64,000 nucleotides of DNA from UBA5078 sp040384465 (GCA_040384465.1 JAZKJF010000004.1:124001-188000), one strand, 5' to 3'. Numbered from the stretch's first letter, positions 32,828 to 42,870 are shown. The notes: generated by a model not told the origin, from the sequence alone. Translations and numbers: made by a program.

Positions 32828-34267
32828 TTAATGCTTTTCTTTACCCCGTGGTCCCTTGACGGCGGGAGCCGGACCATTACGTGGCGCTTTGCGGTTCTTC
32901 TTGATGCGACGCTTCTGCGCCACCTGCTGATAGGTCATATCCTGCTCGGCGCGGACATAGGGATTGTCGTCGCTGCGATATTGAATTCGCACAGGCGTCC
33001 CTTCCAGTTTGAGGATGTGACGGAAGGTCTTCTCCAGATAGCGACTGTAGCTGTCGGGAATCTTGTCGGTCTGCTTGCCGTGAATCACGATGATCGGCGG
33101 GTTGTGACCACCGGCGTGGGCATAGCGCAGCTTGATGCGGCGGCCATCGACAACCGGTGGCGCGTGCTCATGCACGGCGGCCTCCAGTACCTGGGTCAAC
33201 ACACTGGTGGTCAGGGTTTTCTGGGCAGCATTGAAGGCAGCGTGAATCGATTCGTAGAGGTCACCCACGCCCGTCCCATGACGCGCCGAAATGAAGTGAA
33301 TCTGCGCGAAATCCACGAAGGCAAAGCGACGCCGGATGTCCGACTTCACTTTGTCCTTCTGCTCCATGTCCAGACCATCCCACTTGTTGATGGCGATCAC
33401 CAGCGCACGACCAGCGTCCAGCACATAGCCGAGCAGATGCAGATCCTGCTCCACGATACCGGTGCGGGCATCGACGATGAGGATCACCACGTTGGCGTCT
33501 TCGATGGCCTGCAAGGACTTGACCACAGAGAATTTCTCGACGGTCTCAGTGGTCTTGCCACGGCGGCGGATACCGGCGGTGTCGATCAGCGTGTAGTGCT
33601 CACCGTGACGCTCGAAGGGGATGTAGACGCTGTCGCGGGTCGTGCCAGGTTGGTCATAAACGACAACACGATCTTCACCTAGCATGCGGTTGACCAGCGT
33701 GGATTTGCCGACGTTGGGGCGTCCGGAGATGGCGATCTTGATGCCACGCAGCGGGGCCGGTTCCAGCTCTTCGTCTTCCGGAAAACTCGCCAGCACATCG
33801 TCGATCAGCTTACGGACACCACGTCCCTGACTGGCTGTCACGGGATACATGCGAGTGATGCCCAGACCGAAGAAGTCGCCCATGGCCACGTCCTCGTCCA
33901 CGCCGTCGACCTTGTTAACGACGAGACAGGTGTTCTTTTCCTTCTTGCGCAGGTATTCGACGATACGGGTGTCGCCGGGGTGCAGGCCCGCACGGCCATC
34001 CACCATCAACAGCACAATGTCGGCCTCTTCAATGGCGAGCAGGGACTGGGACGCCATCTCGAAATCGATGCCCTCCTCGTCTCCGGACAAACCGCCCGTG
34101 TCGATGACGATGAAGGGGCGATCAGCGATGCGACCTTCGCCGTACTGGCGATCGCGGGTCAGCCCGGGCAGGTCGGCGACAAGCGCGTCGCGGCTACGGG
34201 TCAGGCGATTGAATAGTGTGGATTTGCCGACGTTGGGACGACCAACCAAGGCTAGAACCGGTCTCAT
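32828..34267 (-). CDS. der: Ribosome assembly GTPase Der (EngA)
   Basis: This 479-residue protein has two tandem GTPase domains. Each has GRPNVGKST, with switch regions DLPGLTRDR and DQPGTTRDS, and NKxD-type motifs VVNKVDG and AINKWDG. A C-terminal KH-like domain and a basic tail (RRIKKNRKAPRN) follow. It acts in 50S subunit maturation. The start at 34267 gives the standard MRPVLALVGRPN; the longer upstream extension is rejected. It sits in the conserved order after bamB. Confidence 0.98.
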   Translation of the reverse strand: MRPVLALVGRPNVGKSTLFNRLTRSRDALVADLPGLTRDRQYGEGRIADRPFIVIDTGGLSGDEEGIDFEMASQSLLAIEEADIVLLMVDGRAGLHPGDTRIVEYLRKKEKNTCLVVNKVDGVDEDVAMGDFFGLGITRMYPVTASQGRGVRKLIDDVLASFPEDEELEPAPLRGIKIAISGRPNVGKSTLVNRMLGEDRVVVYDQPGTTRDSVYIPFERHGEHYTLIDTAGIRRRGKTTETVEKFSVVKSLQAIEDANVVILIVDARTGIVEQDLHLLGYVLDAGRALVIAINKWDGLDMEQKDKVKSDIRRRFAFVDFAQIHFISARHGTGVGDLYESIHAAFNAAQKTLTTSVLTQVLEAAVHEHAPPVVDGRRIKLRYAHAGGHNPPIIVIHGKQTDKIPDSYSRYLEKTFRHILKLEGTPVRIQYRSDDNPYVRAEQDMTYQQVAQKRRIKKNRKAPRNGPAPAVKGPRGKEKH

Positions 34268-34332
34268 ATTAGTACCATTGAACCATGAAGTGCTGTGTGG
34301 CCGGGCGCCCGTCAAGGGCGTCGGCGGGGGCG

Positions 34333-35568
34333 TTAGCGGAGGGAATAGGCGGTGAGCCTGCCGCTGTTGCCGAATACGTAAACAGTGTTGTTGTCAGTGA
34401 CCAGGCTGGCGCGAACGCCGTCGCCATCCACCTGCACACGACTGACGAAATGGCCATCGACCTGGGAGAGCAGATGCAGATAGCCCTCGAAGTCAGCGAC
34501 TGCCACATAGTTGCCCAGTGCGGCCGGCGCCGTGATGCTGCGCAGCCGCAGATCATCGTTCTCCCACACCACCTGATCCGAATTGTTGCGCAGGGCAATC
34601 AAGTGACTTTTGTCATTGCTGTAATAAATATTGCCGAAACCCTGCGCCAGACCTTGATAACTGGACGCCTCGATACCCCAGACGATGCGGCCGGTGGCGA
34701 TATCCAAGCCCATGAGGTTACCTTGATAGCTGGACGCGTACACGGTATTGCCGGACAGCATCAGGTCGCCGTCGACATCGATGACGCGCTCGATGTCGTA
34801 ACGCCCTTGCGGAATCGCGACGCGTTCTTCCCAGAGCAGAAAACCGTTCTCGGCATTCACCGCAGCGATCATGCCGCTGGCGAATCCGGCCAGCACTCTG
34901 TCGCCTGCCAGGACCGGGTCGCTGCTGCCACGCAGAGTCAGCGCAGGGATGGTCGTCTCATAGATCCAGCGCTGCGTGCCTGTCGCGGCGTCAATGCCGA
35001 TCAGCTTGCCGTCCACCGTTTGCACCACGACGATCTCGCCATTGGTCTGCGGTGCTGACAACACTTCGCTGGTCACCGGCGCACTCCACAACTCGCGCCC
35101 GGAAATCTGGTCCAGTGCAAACACTTCGGCTTCACGGGTGCCGAACAACACCATGCCAAATGCGGCGCCTACCCCACCAGAGATGGACTCGTCGGTGCGA
35201 TTGCGCCACAGCACGTCGCCGTCAGCGCGATTGATCGCAGTCACTGTGCCATCGGCACTGGCTGCAAAAATGAATTCACGATCAATGGCTGGGGTAAGCT
35301 GGCTGTAATAACGGCCCTGCCCATCGCCAACACCCACACTCCACAGTCTGTTGAGGCGCAGCTCCTGATCGAAATCCTGCAGCTCGGCTGGCCCTTCGAC
35401 ATCGTCGTCACCAAACAGATCGGCGACAGGCTGGAACACACTGCAGGCACTTTGAGTCAGCAACAGCAGAGCAGCAAACGCCACCCGTGCCAGTGTCTTC
35501 CGGTGGCCACGGGCAAAGGTCTCGCTGCAATTATCGCGGGCGGGAAGAGCTGTTACTGCTGTCTTCAT
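34333..35568 (-). CDS. bamB: Outer membrane assembly lipoprotein BamB
   Basis: This 411-residue protein has a lipoprotein signal (RVAFAALLLLTQSACS) and an eight-bladed PQQ-like beta-propeller with repeated strands such as GTVTAINRADGDVLWRN and KLIGIDAATGTQRWIYE. It scaffolds BamA in the barrel-insertion complex. It is 14 bases downstream of yfgM and upstream of der, as is usual in gammaproteobacteria. AGGAACA precedes the ATG. Confidence 0.97.
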   Translation of the reverse strand: MKTAVTALPARDNCSETFARGHRKTLARVAFAALLLLTQSACSVFQPVADLFGDDDVEGPAELQDFDQELRLNRLWSVGVGDGQGRYYSQLTPAIDREFIFAASADGTVTAINRADGDVLWRNRTDESISGGVGAAFGMVLFGTREAEVFALDQISGRELWSAPVTSEVLSAPQTNGEIVVVQTVDGKLIGIDAATGTQRWIYETTIPALTLRGSSDPVLAGDRVLAGFASGMIAAVNAENGFLLWEERVAIPQGRYDIERVIDVDGDLMLSGNTVYASSYQGNLMGLDIATGRIVWGIEASSYQGLAQGFGNIYYSNDKSHLIALRNNSDQVVWENDDLRLRSITAPAALGNYVAVADFEGYLHLLSQVDGHFVSRVQVDGDGVRASLVTDNNTVYVFGNSGRLTAYSLR

Positions 35569-35582
35569 TGTTCCTGTATTCC

Positions 35583-36254
35583 TTAACTGCCGACGCTCAC
35601 GTCATCAAGTTTCATCTGCAACGTCTGGCTGGTGGATCCTGCCGCTACCGCTGCCTGATAAGAAGCTTCCGCTTCCACCGGCATATTCAGATTCACATAG
35701 GCATCGCCACGCAATTCCGCCACCTGAGCTTCGAAGCTGCCGGGCTCGGTTATTGTCGCCAGTACATCCAGAGCCCGCTGGCCCTCGCCTTTGGACAGAA
35801 TCACACGCGCCAGACGCAGCTTGGCGGTATTGACCAAGGAGATATCAGTCGCTCCCATAAAGCCCGTCTTCACATTGTCCAGCAGCCACTGCAATTCAGT
35901 TTCTGCGGCATTCAGATCGTTTGCTTCCACCGCCAGACGAGCGCCGAACAAGGCGCCATAAAGAGCATAGACAGAGTCTGGATAATCGGATTTCAGCTGT
36001 TGTGTCAGGCCCATGGCGGTCGCACGAGCCTCTTCCGCCAGAGTCTGCCCGGGAGCCACAACGACGGTCATGCCAATTTGCTCATAGAGATCAGACGCAG
36101 CGCCCAGGTCAGCCGACTGCATGCGCTGCCACTGTGTCCACCCCAGATAACCCACAGCGAAGACAATAATGCCAATCAGGAGGGATTTGCCGCTCTCGTT
36201 CCACCAGCGTTTGATGGAATCTAGGGTTTCTTCTTCTTCGGTACTGAACGCCAC
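35583..36254 (-). CDS. yfgM: YfgM-family periplasmic TPR protein, SecYEG-associated
   Basis: This 223-residue protein has a short cytoplasmic N-terminus (SIKRWWNESGKSL) and one membrane segment (LLIGIIVFAVGYLGWTQW), followed by a TPR-like periplasmic domain. YfgM works with PpiD at the SecYEG translocon. The start is a GTG at 36254 with AGGAG upstream. Gene order hisS-yfgM-bamB-der is conserved. Confidence 0.95.
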   Translation of the reverse strand: MAFSTEEEETLDSIKRWWNESGKSLLIGIIVFAVGYLGWTQWQRMQSADLGAASDLYEQIGMTVVVAPGQTLAEEARATAMGLTQQLKSDYPDSVYALYGALFGARLAVEANDLNAAETELQWLLDNVKTGFMGATDISLVNTAKLRLARVILSKGEGQRALDVLATITEPGSFEAQVAELRGDAYVNLNMPVEAEASYQAAVAAGSTSQTLQMKLDDVSVGS

Positions 36255-36386
36255 AAATAGCTCCTGTTTAACTCTGAATGTCTTGCTTCTTGAATTCTGT
36301 TGTTACTGGCGAAACACGCGCCTCCCCCTCACACCACAACCACTCAGGCGCAGGGTAGGGCATCCTGAATTAGCGGCCTCACGCTG

Positions 36387-37715
36387 TCAAGCGCCGGGAA
36401 TCAGGCTGCGCAGGGTCGGCACCAGATCCGCGAGCGCAACTAACGTGGTGGTTGCCTCGTCATTGAGGTGGCGCAGACGTACCTCAGTCAGCCCCTTTGG
36501 AGCCTCCGATTCTTCCTGCCCCTCTCTTTGTTCCTGTCCTTGTCCATGGACAGCTTCCAGCACCAGTGCCAGCCGAGCGCCGCTATTATAGGCCTTCTTG
36601 AGCTGGTTGCTGATCTTTCCACCGCCGCAATTCAGCTGTATGCGCACACTGGGTAACGCGTCACGCAGCGTCTCCGACAGCTGCATCGCACTGGCACTGA
36701 GAGCGTCAGAGGCAGCGATGAACAGATCAACGGTCTGTGTCAGTGTGGACGGCAGACTGCCCGCCTCCTGCAGCAACAACACCAGACGCTCGATGCCCAT
36801 GGCAAAACCCACGGCCGGTGTGGCACGGCCACCCAACTGAGCGACGAGGCCATCATAACGGCCGCCGGCGCAAACCGTGCCCTGGGCCCCAAGGGCCTCA
36901 GTGATCCACTCGAACACCATGTTGTTGTAGTAATCCAGGCCGCGCACCAGACGCGGATTCTCCACGAAAGTGACACCGGCCTGAGTCAGCAATGCCTTGA
37001 GTCGGGCGAAATGGACACGAGTCTCTTCGCTGACAAACTCAGCAAGCGAGGGTGCATCGGCTAGCAACGCCTGGGTGGACGGTACTTTACTATCGAGAAT
37101 ACGCAGGGGGTTGCTGAGCAAGCGCCGTTTGCTGTCTTCGTCGAGCGCTTCTTCGCGCTGGCTCAGGTAGTCGGTCAACGCCTGCCCGTAAGCACGGCGA
37201 TCCTGCGATGTCCCGATATTGTTGATCTCCAGACGTACATGGCTGCTCAGGCCCAGCTCACGCCAGATGCGAGCAGAGAGCAGGATGACTTCGACGTCGA
37301 TATCGGGCCCGACCATGCCATAGGTCTCGACACCAATCTGATGAAACTGCCGGTAACGACCTTTCTGGGGACGCTCGTAACGGAACATCGGTCCTTTGTA
37401 CCAGAGCCGCTGCTGCTGGTTATAAAGGAGGCCATGCTCGTCTGCCGCCCGCACACAACCGGCCGTGCCTTCCGGACGCAGACTGAGATTCTCGCCATTG
37501 CGATCATCGAAGCTGTACATCTCTTTCTCGACGATGTCGGTGACTTCGCCGATGGAGCGCTTGAACAACTGGGTCTGCTCCAGCACGGGGAAGCGCAGCT
37601 CACGATAGCCGTAACGTTGCAGGACGCCTTGCACCGTGCTTTCCAGGTACTGCCAGACCGGCGTCTCGCCGGGGAGGATGTCGTTCATCCCCCTGATTGC
37701 CTGAATCTTGCTCAT
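36387..37715 (-). CDS. hisS: Histidyl-tRNA synthetase
   Basis: This 442-residue class II synthetase starts IQAIRGMNDILPGETPVWQ. Motif 2 is MFRYERPQKGRYRQFHQIG, the histidine-binding loop is LVRGLDYYNNMVFEW, and motif 3 is PAVGFAMGIERLVLLL. An extra Gln/Glu-rich loop (GQGQEQREGQEESEAP, near residues 398-413) interrupts the anticodon-binding domain and is not usual in the family. It lies between ispG and yfgM in the conserved run. Confidence 0.98.
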   Translation of the reverse strand: MSKIQAIRGMNDILPGETPVWQYLESTVQGVLQRYGYRELRFPVLEQTQLFKRSIGEVTDIVEKEMYSFDDRNGENLSLRPEGTAGCVRAADEHGLLYNQQQRLWYKGPMFRYERPQKGRYRQFHQIGVETYGMVGPDIDVEVILLSARIWRELGLSSHVRLEINNIGTSQDRRAYGQALTDYLSQREEALDEDSKRRLLSNPLRILDSKVPSTQALLADAPSLAEFVSEETRVHFARLKALLTQAGVTFVENPRLVRGLDYYNNMVFEWITEALGAQGTVCAGGRYDGLVAQLGGRATPAVGFAMGIERLVLLLQEAGSLPSTLTQTVDLFIAASDALSASAMQLSETLRDALPSVRIQLNCGGGKISNQLKKAYNSGARLALVLEAVHGQGQEQREGQEESEAPKGLTEVRLRHLNDEATTTLVALADLVPTLRSLIPGA

Positions 37716-37787
37716 AATTTTTGCTTGGCTATCGAATGAGAATTTTAGTGACGTGAATGTCTTGCCGCAGGGGGTGGGACACCGGGA

Positions 37788-38924
37788 TCAGTCGGTCGCG
37801 ATGATGTCCGGATGTCGTGCTGCAAGACGCGCCTGCTGGGCCGCGAGTTTTTGCGCCACACGCTCTCTGACCATAATCTCCAGTTCATCCACCAGCTTGT
37901 TGTTGTCGATCTTGTGATGGGGTTTGCCCTCGACGTACACCAGATTGCTGGGGCTTGCGCCAGTCAAACCAATCTCGGCCACTTTTGCCTCTCCCGGTCC
38001 GTTGACGATGCAACCGATCACCGCTACGTCAACCGGCGTGATGATGTCTTCGAGGCGCGCTTCGAGCTGATTCACCACACTGATCACATCAAAATTCTGC
38101 CGTGAACAGCTGGGGCAGGCCACCAGATTCACACCCTTGCTGCGAATGCCGAGGCTCTTGAGAATGTCAAAGCCCACCTTCACTTCTTCCACCGGATCGG
38201 CCGCCAGAGAAATACGGATAGTGTCGCCGATGCCATCCATCAGCAAAGCACCGAGTCCAATCGCGGATTTCACGGTGCCGGAGCGCAGTCCACCCGCCTC
38301 GGTGATACCAAGGTGCAGAGGGTTGTCGATCTGGCTGGCCAGCTTGCGATAGGCCTGTAGTGTCATGAAAATTTCAGAGGCCTTGAGGCTGATCTTGAAA
38401 TTCTGAAAGTCGTACTTGTCGAGAATGTCGATCTGCGTCAACGCAGATTCCACCATGGCATCCGCGTTAGGCTCTTCGTATTTGCGCAGTAGCACCTTGC
38501 CGAGCGAGCCCGCATTGACACCGATACGCAGTGGAATGCCTTTGTCTTTCGCGGCATCGATGACGGCGCGGATTTTCTTCTCGCTGCCGATGTTGCCCGG
38601 ATTGATACGCAGACAATCGACACCGTATTCGGCGACTTTCAGTGCGATCTTGTAATCAAAATGAATGTCGGCCACCAGCGGCACATTCACGCGCTTTCTG
38701 ATTGCCCGGAAAGCATCTGCCGCTTCCATCGAAGGCACGGACACACGCACGATGTCAGCCCCTGCGCGCACGATGCGGTCGATCTGCGCGACTGTCGCCT
38801 CGACATCACAGGTCTCGGTGTTGGTCATCGTCTGCACGGAGACGGGCGCATCGCCCCCCACAGGAACGTTGCCAACCATGATTTGACGGGTTTTACGACG
38901 CGGGATGACGTTGTGTGTGCTCAT
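37788..38924 (-). CDS. ispG: 4-hydroxy-3-methylbut-2-enyl diphosphate synthase (flavodoxin)
   Basis: This 378-residue enzyme carries out the penultimate step of the MEP isoprenoid pathway. The N-terminal TIM-barrel part has VPVGGDAPVSVQTMTNTET. The 4Fe-4S cysteines are in VACPSCSRQNFD and IGCIVNGPGEAK. Length is normal. It depends on iron-sulfur cluster supply, which makes the incomplete isc locus nearby relevant. It lies between rodZ and hisS. Confidence 0.98.
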   Translation of the reverse strand: MSTHNVIPRRKTRQIMVGNVPVGGDAPVSVQTMTNTETCDVEATVAQIDRIVRAGADIVRVSVPSMEAADAFRAIRKRVNVPLVADIHFDYKIALKVAEYGVDCLRINPGNIGSEKKIRAVIDAAKDKGIPLRIGVNAGSLGKVLLRKYEEPNADAMVESALTQIDILDKYDFQNFKISLKASEIFMTLQAYRKLASQIDNPLHLGITEAGGLRSGTVKSAIGLGALLMDGIGDTIRISLAADPVEEVKVGFDILKSLGIRSKGVNLVACPSCSRQNFDVISVVNQLEARLEDIITPVDVAVIGCIVNGPGEAKVAEIGLTGASPSNLVYVEGKPHHKIDNNKLVDELEIMVRERVAQKLAAQQARLAARHPDIIATD

Positions 38925-38958
38925 GATCTTTCAAAGTCCAGGTCTGCCAAAGTCAGGG

Positions 38959-40263
38959 TCAAAGGCCAATAGTGAGCCGAGCCGAGTTGTCGAGACGAAT
39001 GCTCGAACTGAAATCGACTCTGCTACCGTTCAGTCGCAGTTCGGTGGTCGAGGCATCGCCCAGTAAAATGTTGAAAGGGGCTGAACCGTTGATGAGAACC
39101 ACATCACCTGCCTCTTGAACATCACTGTAAATTTGCTTGTCGCTGCGGTCATCCACTTGCACCAGACTGTTGCCTCCGAAGGTGATCTGCACGACATCCT
39201 GACCACCAGCGTCCACATTAATGACGCGCGCCACGTCGTCCACGGAAGGCTCTGCAACAGGCTGCTGCGGAGTGACGGCAGGTGTTGGGCTTGACTGGGC
39301 TGGGGCTGACTGCGTTGGAACTGATGGGGTTGGAGCTGACTGAACCGGAGTAGTTTGCGCGGGAGCTGATGGTGTCGGGCTTGTTTGAGTCGGCAATGTT
39401 TGCACCGGTGTCGTCTGAGCAGGTGCTGTCTGCGCCGGAATGGCCGAAGCGGGACTGCTATCGCGCACTGGCTCTGTGACAGGCAACAAAGACGTTCTAT
39501 CTGTCGCAGGCACTGCATCGGTGGATTGCGCCGCAGCCGCATTGGGCTGCGTTGTCGCTGCCCCACCCGACGCGAAGTCTGCCGACGTCGCCGCTGCTGG
39601 CGTTGAGATAATAGAAGCCGCTGCGTCGACGGGTGCAGGCACAACAGACGGGGAAACAGCTGATGCTGAACCGGTGATGACTGGAGTCGCAGTCGTCGGG
39701 GCTGTTGTCGCAGGTGTTGTTGTCGTCGGAGCGGTAGCCGGGAATCGCGCACCCGCATTGGCATTCTGAATGACCGATGTAGTGCCAGTATTTGGCCGCG
39801 CAGTCTGGCCTGTGGCACTACCGGGTGTTGGTGTCGGTGCAGGCGTACTGCTGCTGTTGAAATACCAGAGACCTACGGCAATCGCAACAAATGCGACACC
39901 GGACACGATGATCCAGGGTAGATTTTTGTCACGGCGGCGACGCGCCTGCGTGACGCAGATTTCGTGCTCGACACCTTGCTTGTCCGTGTAAGCGTTGAAG
40001 ACGTTGACCAGTACCTGCGGGTCAAGTTTCAACAAACTCGCATAGGCACGAATGTAACCCCGGACGAAAACGTCTCCGGGCAATTTATCGAAAGCATTTT
40101 CTTCCAGAGAGCGCACGTAATGCATGGTGATGTGCAGCTCATCAGCGACATCCTGAACACTCATGCCCAACGCTTCACGCTTTCTGCTCAGCAGCTCGCC
40201 TGGTCCGGTTTCCCGGGATTCATCCGGTGGATGCAATTCATCAGTATTTTCGTCATTGTTCAT
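38959..40263 (-). CDS. rodZ: RodZ-like cytoskeletal HTH membrane protein
   Basis: This 434-residue protein has an N-terminal XRE-like HTH (REALGMSVQDVADELHITMHYVRSLEE) that binds MreB in homologues, one membrane segment (PWIIVSGVAFVAIAVGLWYF, about residues 115-134), and a C-terminal DUF4115 domain. Between them is a very long periplasmic linker rich in Ala, Thr, Pro, Ser and Gln, including a repeat tract. RodZ supports rod shape. Its start overlaps the pilF stop by 11 bases. Confidence 0.95.
   Translation of the reverse strand: MNNDENTDELHPPDESRETGPGELLSRKREALGMSVQDVADELHITMHYVRSLEENAFDKLPGDVFVRGYIRAYASLLKLDPQVLVNVFNAYTDKQGVEHEICVTQARRRRDKNLPWIIVSGVAFVAIAVGLWYFNSSSTPAPTPTPGSATGQTARPNTGTTSVIQNANAGARFPATAPTTTTPATTAPTTATPVITGSASAVSPSVVPAPVDAAASIISTPAAATSADFASGGAATTQPNAAAAQSTDAVPATDRTSLLPVTEPVRDSSPASAIPAQTAPAQTTPVQTLPTQTSPTPSAPAQTTPVQSAPTPSVPTQSAPAQSSPTPAVTPQQPVAEPSVDDVARVINVDAGGQDVVQITFGGNSLVQVDDRSDKQIYSDVQEAGDVVLINGSAPFNILLGDASTTELRLNGSRVDFSSSIRLDNSARLTIGL
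39280..39440. repeat. Degenerate tandem repeats in the RodZ linker
   Basis: This stretch encodes repeated units such as PAQTTPVQ, PTPSAPAQ and PTQSAPAQ on the minus strand, with 12-15 base periodicity. It explains the unusually long RodZ linker and could vary in length between strains. Confidence 0.65.
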
Positions 40264-41038
40264 TTTGCGAATTCATCAGTAGTTGATACTGCGGTGAGTC
40301 TCTGTACAGCCCCTGCAGCAACACGGCGTAGGCGGCGGCACCCTCTTGATTGTCGAAACGGCGTTCCAGTTGGATTCCCAACCACAGACTGCGCGGCGTC
40401 TGGACAACATTGTAGAAGCTGCTGGAAGTCACGAACTGATTGTAATAGTTCATCGATTCCGCAAACTCTCCCTTGGTAAACTTTATCTCTGCCAGCTCCA
40501 ATGAGGAGCGGTACAGATTGCTGTTCAATTGCAGAGCCCGTTCGAACGCATATTCCGCGCGTTCAGGCCGCTCAGTCCGCAGGGCACTCAGGCCCAGATT
40601 TTCAAACGCCAGCGCCCGTGCCTCGTAGGTCGTATCGTTGGCCACAGTCTCCAATTCCCGGTAAGACTGTTCAAATTCTTCCATACCGAACAACAACGCG
40701 GCCAGATTATTACGAGCCTGCGAATTGCTGCCATCAAGACTGAGCGCACGCTCAAAAGTCTCACGGGCCAGCTCAGTGTCGCCTTCACGTTGCAGCACCA
40801 GGGCCAGCACATTGTAGGCGTCGGAACTGCGACTGTTGATCGCCAGTGCATTGTCAATATTGCGCCGCGTCGCCGCCATGTCACCGGCTTCAAAGTAACC
40901 AATGGCCAACTGCACAAAATCGCTCTCGGCACGTTCCTGCGAAGGCGCGGTATTGAAACCTCCCGTCGTCGTGGTCACACAGGACAAGAAGCCCGTCAGC
41001 ACTACTGTGCAGAGAGTCAGTGAGCGGAATATTTTCAT
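40253..41038 (-). CDS. pilF: Type IV pilus biogenesis lipoprotein PilF/PilW (TPR)
   Basis: This 261-residue protein starts at 41038 with a lipoprotein-type signal (LTLCTVVLTGFLSCVT). TPR units follow, for example QLAIGYFEAGDMAATRRNIDNALA and VLALVLQREGDTELARETFERALS. PilF/PilW promotes PilQ secretin assembly for type IV pili. It sits between rlmN and rodZ as in Pseudomonas. The longer upstream reading frame has no signal-like start and is rejected. Confidence 0.93.
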   Translation of the reverse strand: MKIFRSLTLCTVVLTGFLSCVTTTTGGFNTAPSQERAESDFVQLAIGYFEAGDMAATRRNIDNALAINSRSSDAYNVLALVLQREGDTELARETFERALSLDGSNSQARNNLAALLFGMEEFEQSYRELETVANDTTYEARALAFENLGLSALRTERPERAEYAFERALQLNSNLYRSSLELAEIKFTKGEFAESMNYYNQFVTSSSFYNVVQTPRSLWLGIQLERRFDNQEGAAAYAVLLQGLYRDSPQYQLLMNSQNEQ

Positions 41039-41100
41039 ACCCGACTTTGTGGCGACCTCCTGAAAAATGTGACTCGGTTTCCTGCTACAACGGTCAACCG

Positions 41101-42363
41101 TCATGCGGATGGCCGGTCTATCGCAACCGCCAGATTGTCCGCCCGGCTGAAGCGTTTGGCTTTGCCATCGCGGACACTTTCGTTGTCTTCTTGCGTACTG
41201 CTTTTTTCGTTCGCGTTCTGTGCCTCTGCAGCATCCCGGTGGCGCTGACTGCGACGAGTGTTGTCGCTCACCTCGCCGACCAGTTGACCACACGCTGCCC
41301 CAATATCATCAGCTCGCGTGGTTCGCACTGTGACCGTGTAACCCGCTTCATGCAGAATCTGCCGGAAGTTGGAGATGGACGTACTGCTCGGACGACGGTA
41401 ATCAGACAGCGCAAACGGATTGAACGGAATCAGATTGATCTTGCACGGAAAATCTTTCAGCAGTTGCGCCAGCTCACGCGCATGCTGGCGATGATCATTG
41501 ACGCCGGCAATCAAGGTGTACTCGATCACTGGCACACGCCGGTCACTCAAGCTGTCCATGTAGCCCGACACGCTGCGGAGCAACTCTTTAATCGGATATT
41601 TCTTGTTGATCGGCACCAGCTCATTACGCAGCGCATCGTTGGGTGCATGCAGCGACACTGCGAGCGACGCATCGGTATAATCTTTCAAGCGATCTATGGC
41701 TGGCACAACTCCGGACGTACTGATTGTCACACGCCGCTTGGACAGACCAAAGGCCTGATCCTCCATCATGAGACTCAATGCGTCCATGACGTTCTCGAAA
41801 TTGAGCAACGGTTCGCCCATGCCCATCATTACCACATTGCTGACGGGGCGTGGATTCTGTGCAGGCTTGCCATCCTCGCTCCACTCCTGCGCTGGCTTCA
41901 CACCGAAACCCGCGAGTTTCTGGTTTGCCCACCACAGCTGTCCGATGATTTCAGCGACGGTCAGATTGCTGTTGAAACCTTGCTTGCCCGTTGCACAAAA
42001 ACTGCAATCCAGAATGCAACCCGCCTGCGAGGAAATGCACAGGGTCCCACGTCCCGCTTCGGGGATATACACCATCTCAACACTACTGCCGCTCTCTACC
42101 TGCACAATCCATTTGCAACTGCCATCGACCGAGCGGAACTCCTGCGTAATCTGTGGCAAGCGAATCTCTGCCACTGCTTTCATCTTTTCACGCAAAGGCT
42201 TGCTGATATCCGTCATCGCATCGATGTCTATGACACCGCGCTGGTGAATCCATTTCAGCGTTTGACTCGCACGAAACGGTTTTTCTCCCAACTCAAGGAA
42301 AAATGCCTGCATCTTTGGCAGGCTCAATCCCATCAGGTTGACTTTCGTTTCGTGCGTCGTCAT
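41101..42363 (-). CDS. rlmN: 23S rRNA/tRNA adenine-2 methyltransferase RlmN
   Basis: This 420-residue radical SAM enzyme has the cluster motif GCILDCSFCATGKQGF, VVMMGMGEPLLNFENV, and the mechanistic cysteine region IGAACGQL. It methylates A2503 of 23S rRNA and A37 of some tRNAs. After the usual end there is a tail of about 55 polar residues (starting SDNTRRSQRHRDA) that most homologues lack. It follows ndk in the conserved run. Confidence 0.97.
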   Translation of the reverse strand: MTTHETKVNLMGLSLPKMQAFFLELGEKPFRASQTLKWIHQRGVIDIDAMTDISKPLREKMKAVAEIRLPQITQEFRSVDGSCKWIVQVESGSSVEMVYIPEAGRGTLCISSQAGCILDCSFCATGKQGFNSNLTVAEIIGQLWWANQKLAGFGVKPAQEWSEDGKPAQNPRPVSNVVMMGMGEPLLNFENVMDALSLMMEDQAFGLSKRRVTISTSGVVPAIDRLKDYTDASLAVSLHAPNDALRNELVPINKKYPIKELLRSVSGYMDSLSDRRVPVIEYTLIAGVNDHRQHARELAQLLKDFPCKINLIPFNPFALSDYRRPSSTSISNFRQILHEAGYTVTVRTTRADDIGAACGQLVGEVSDNTRRSQRHRDAAEAQNANEKSSTQEDNESVRDGKAKRFSRADNLAVAIDRPSA

Positions 42364-42399
42364 TGCAGGCTCTCTGTGATTGTTCCGCCTCGGGTTTGA

Positions 42400-42828
42400 T
42401 CAACCGCGAGCACAGATCTCAGTGGCACTGAAAAAATAAGCAATTTCGCGCGCCGCAGAAGCCGCTGAGTCCGAACCGTGAACGGCATTGGCATCAATGG
42501 ATTTTGCGAAGTCAGCACGAATGGTGCCTGGTGCAGCTTGCGCCGGGTTGGTCGCGCCCATCAGATCTCTGTGCAGAGCAACAGCATTCTCGCCTTCAAG
42601 TACCTGCACGATCACAGGACCGGAGGTCATGAAAGCGATGAGATCGGGGAAGAAACCACGTTCGCGGTGCTCAGCGTAAAAACCACCAGCCGTCTCGTCA
42701 GTCAGACGCAGCATCTTAGCAGCAACAATACTCAGACCTGCTTTTTCGAAACGGGTGTAGATCTCGCCGATCACATTTTTGGCGACTGCATCAGGTTTAA
42801 TGATGGATAAAGTACGTTCGATTGCCAT
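42400..42828 (-). CDS. ndk: Nucleoside diphosphate kinase
   Basis: This 142-residue enzyme has TLSIIKPDAV at the N-terminus and the active-site histidine in NAVHGSDSAASA. It balances nucleoside triphosphate pools. GGAG lies eight bases before the ATG. It directly follows iscS here, without the isc scaffold and chaperone genes that usually precede it in gammaproteobacteria. Confidence 0.98.
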   Translation of the reverse strand: MAIERTLSIIKPDAVAKNVIGEIYTRFEKAGLSIVAAKMLRLTDETAGGFYAEHRERGFFPDLIAFMTSGPVIVQVLEGENAVALHRDLMGATNPAQAAPGTIRADFAKSIDANAVHGSDSAASAAREIAYFFSATEICARG

Positions 42829-42870
42829 GCAAATAACTCCATAACCGGTTACAAGTTCAGAAAACCGGGC

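Noticed and set aside
39280..39440. CRISPR-like repeats
   Set aside because: The units are in-frame coding repeats of 12-15 bases within rodZ, with no unique spacers.
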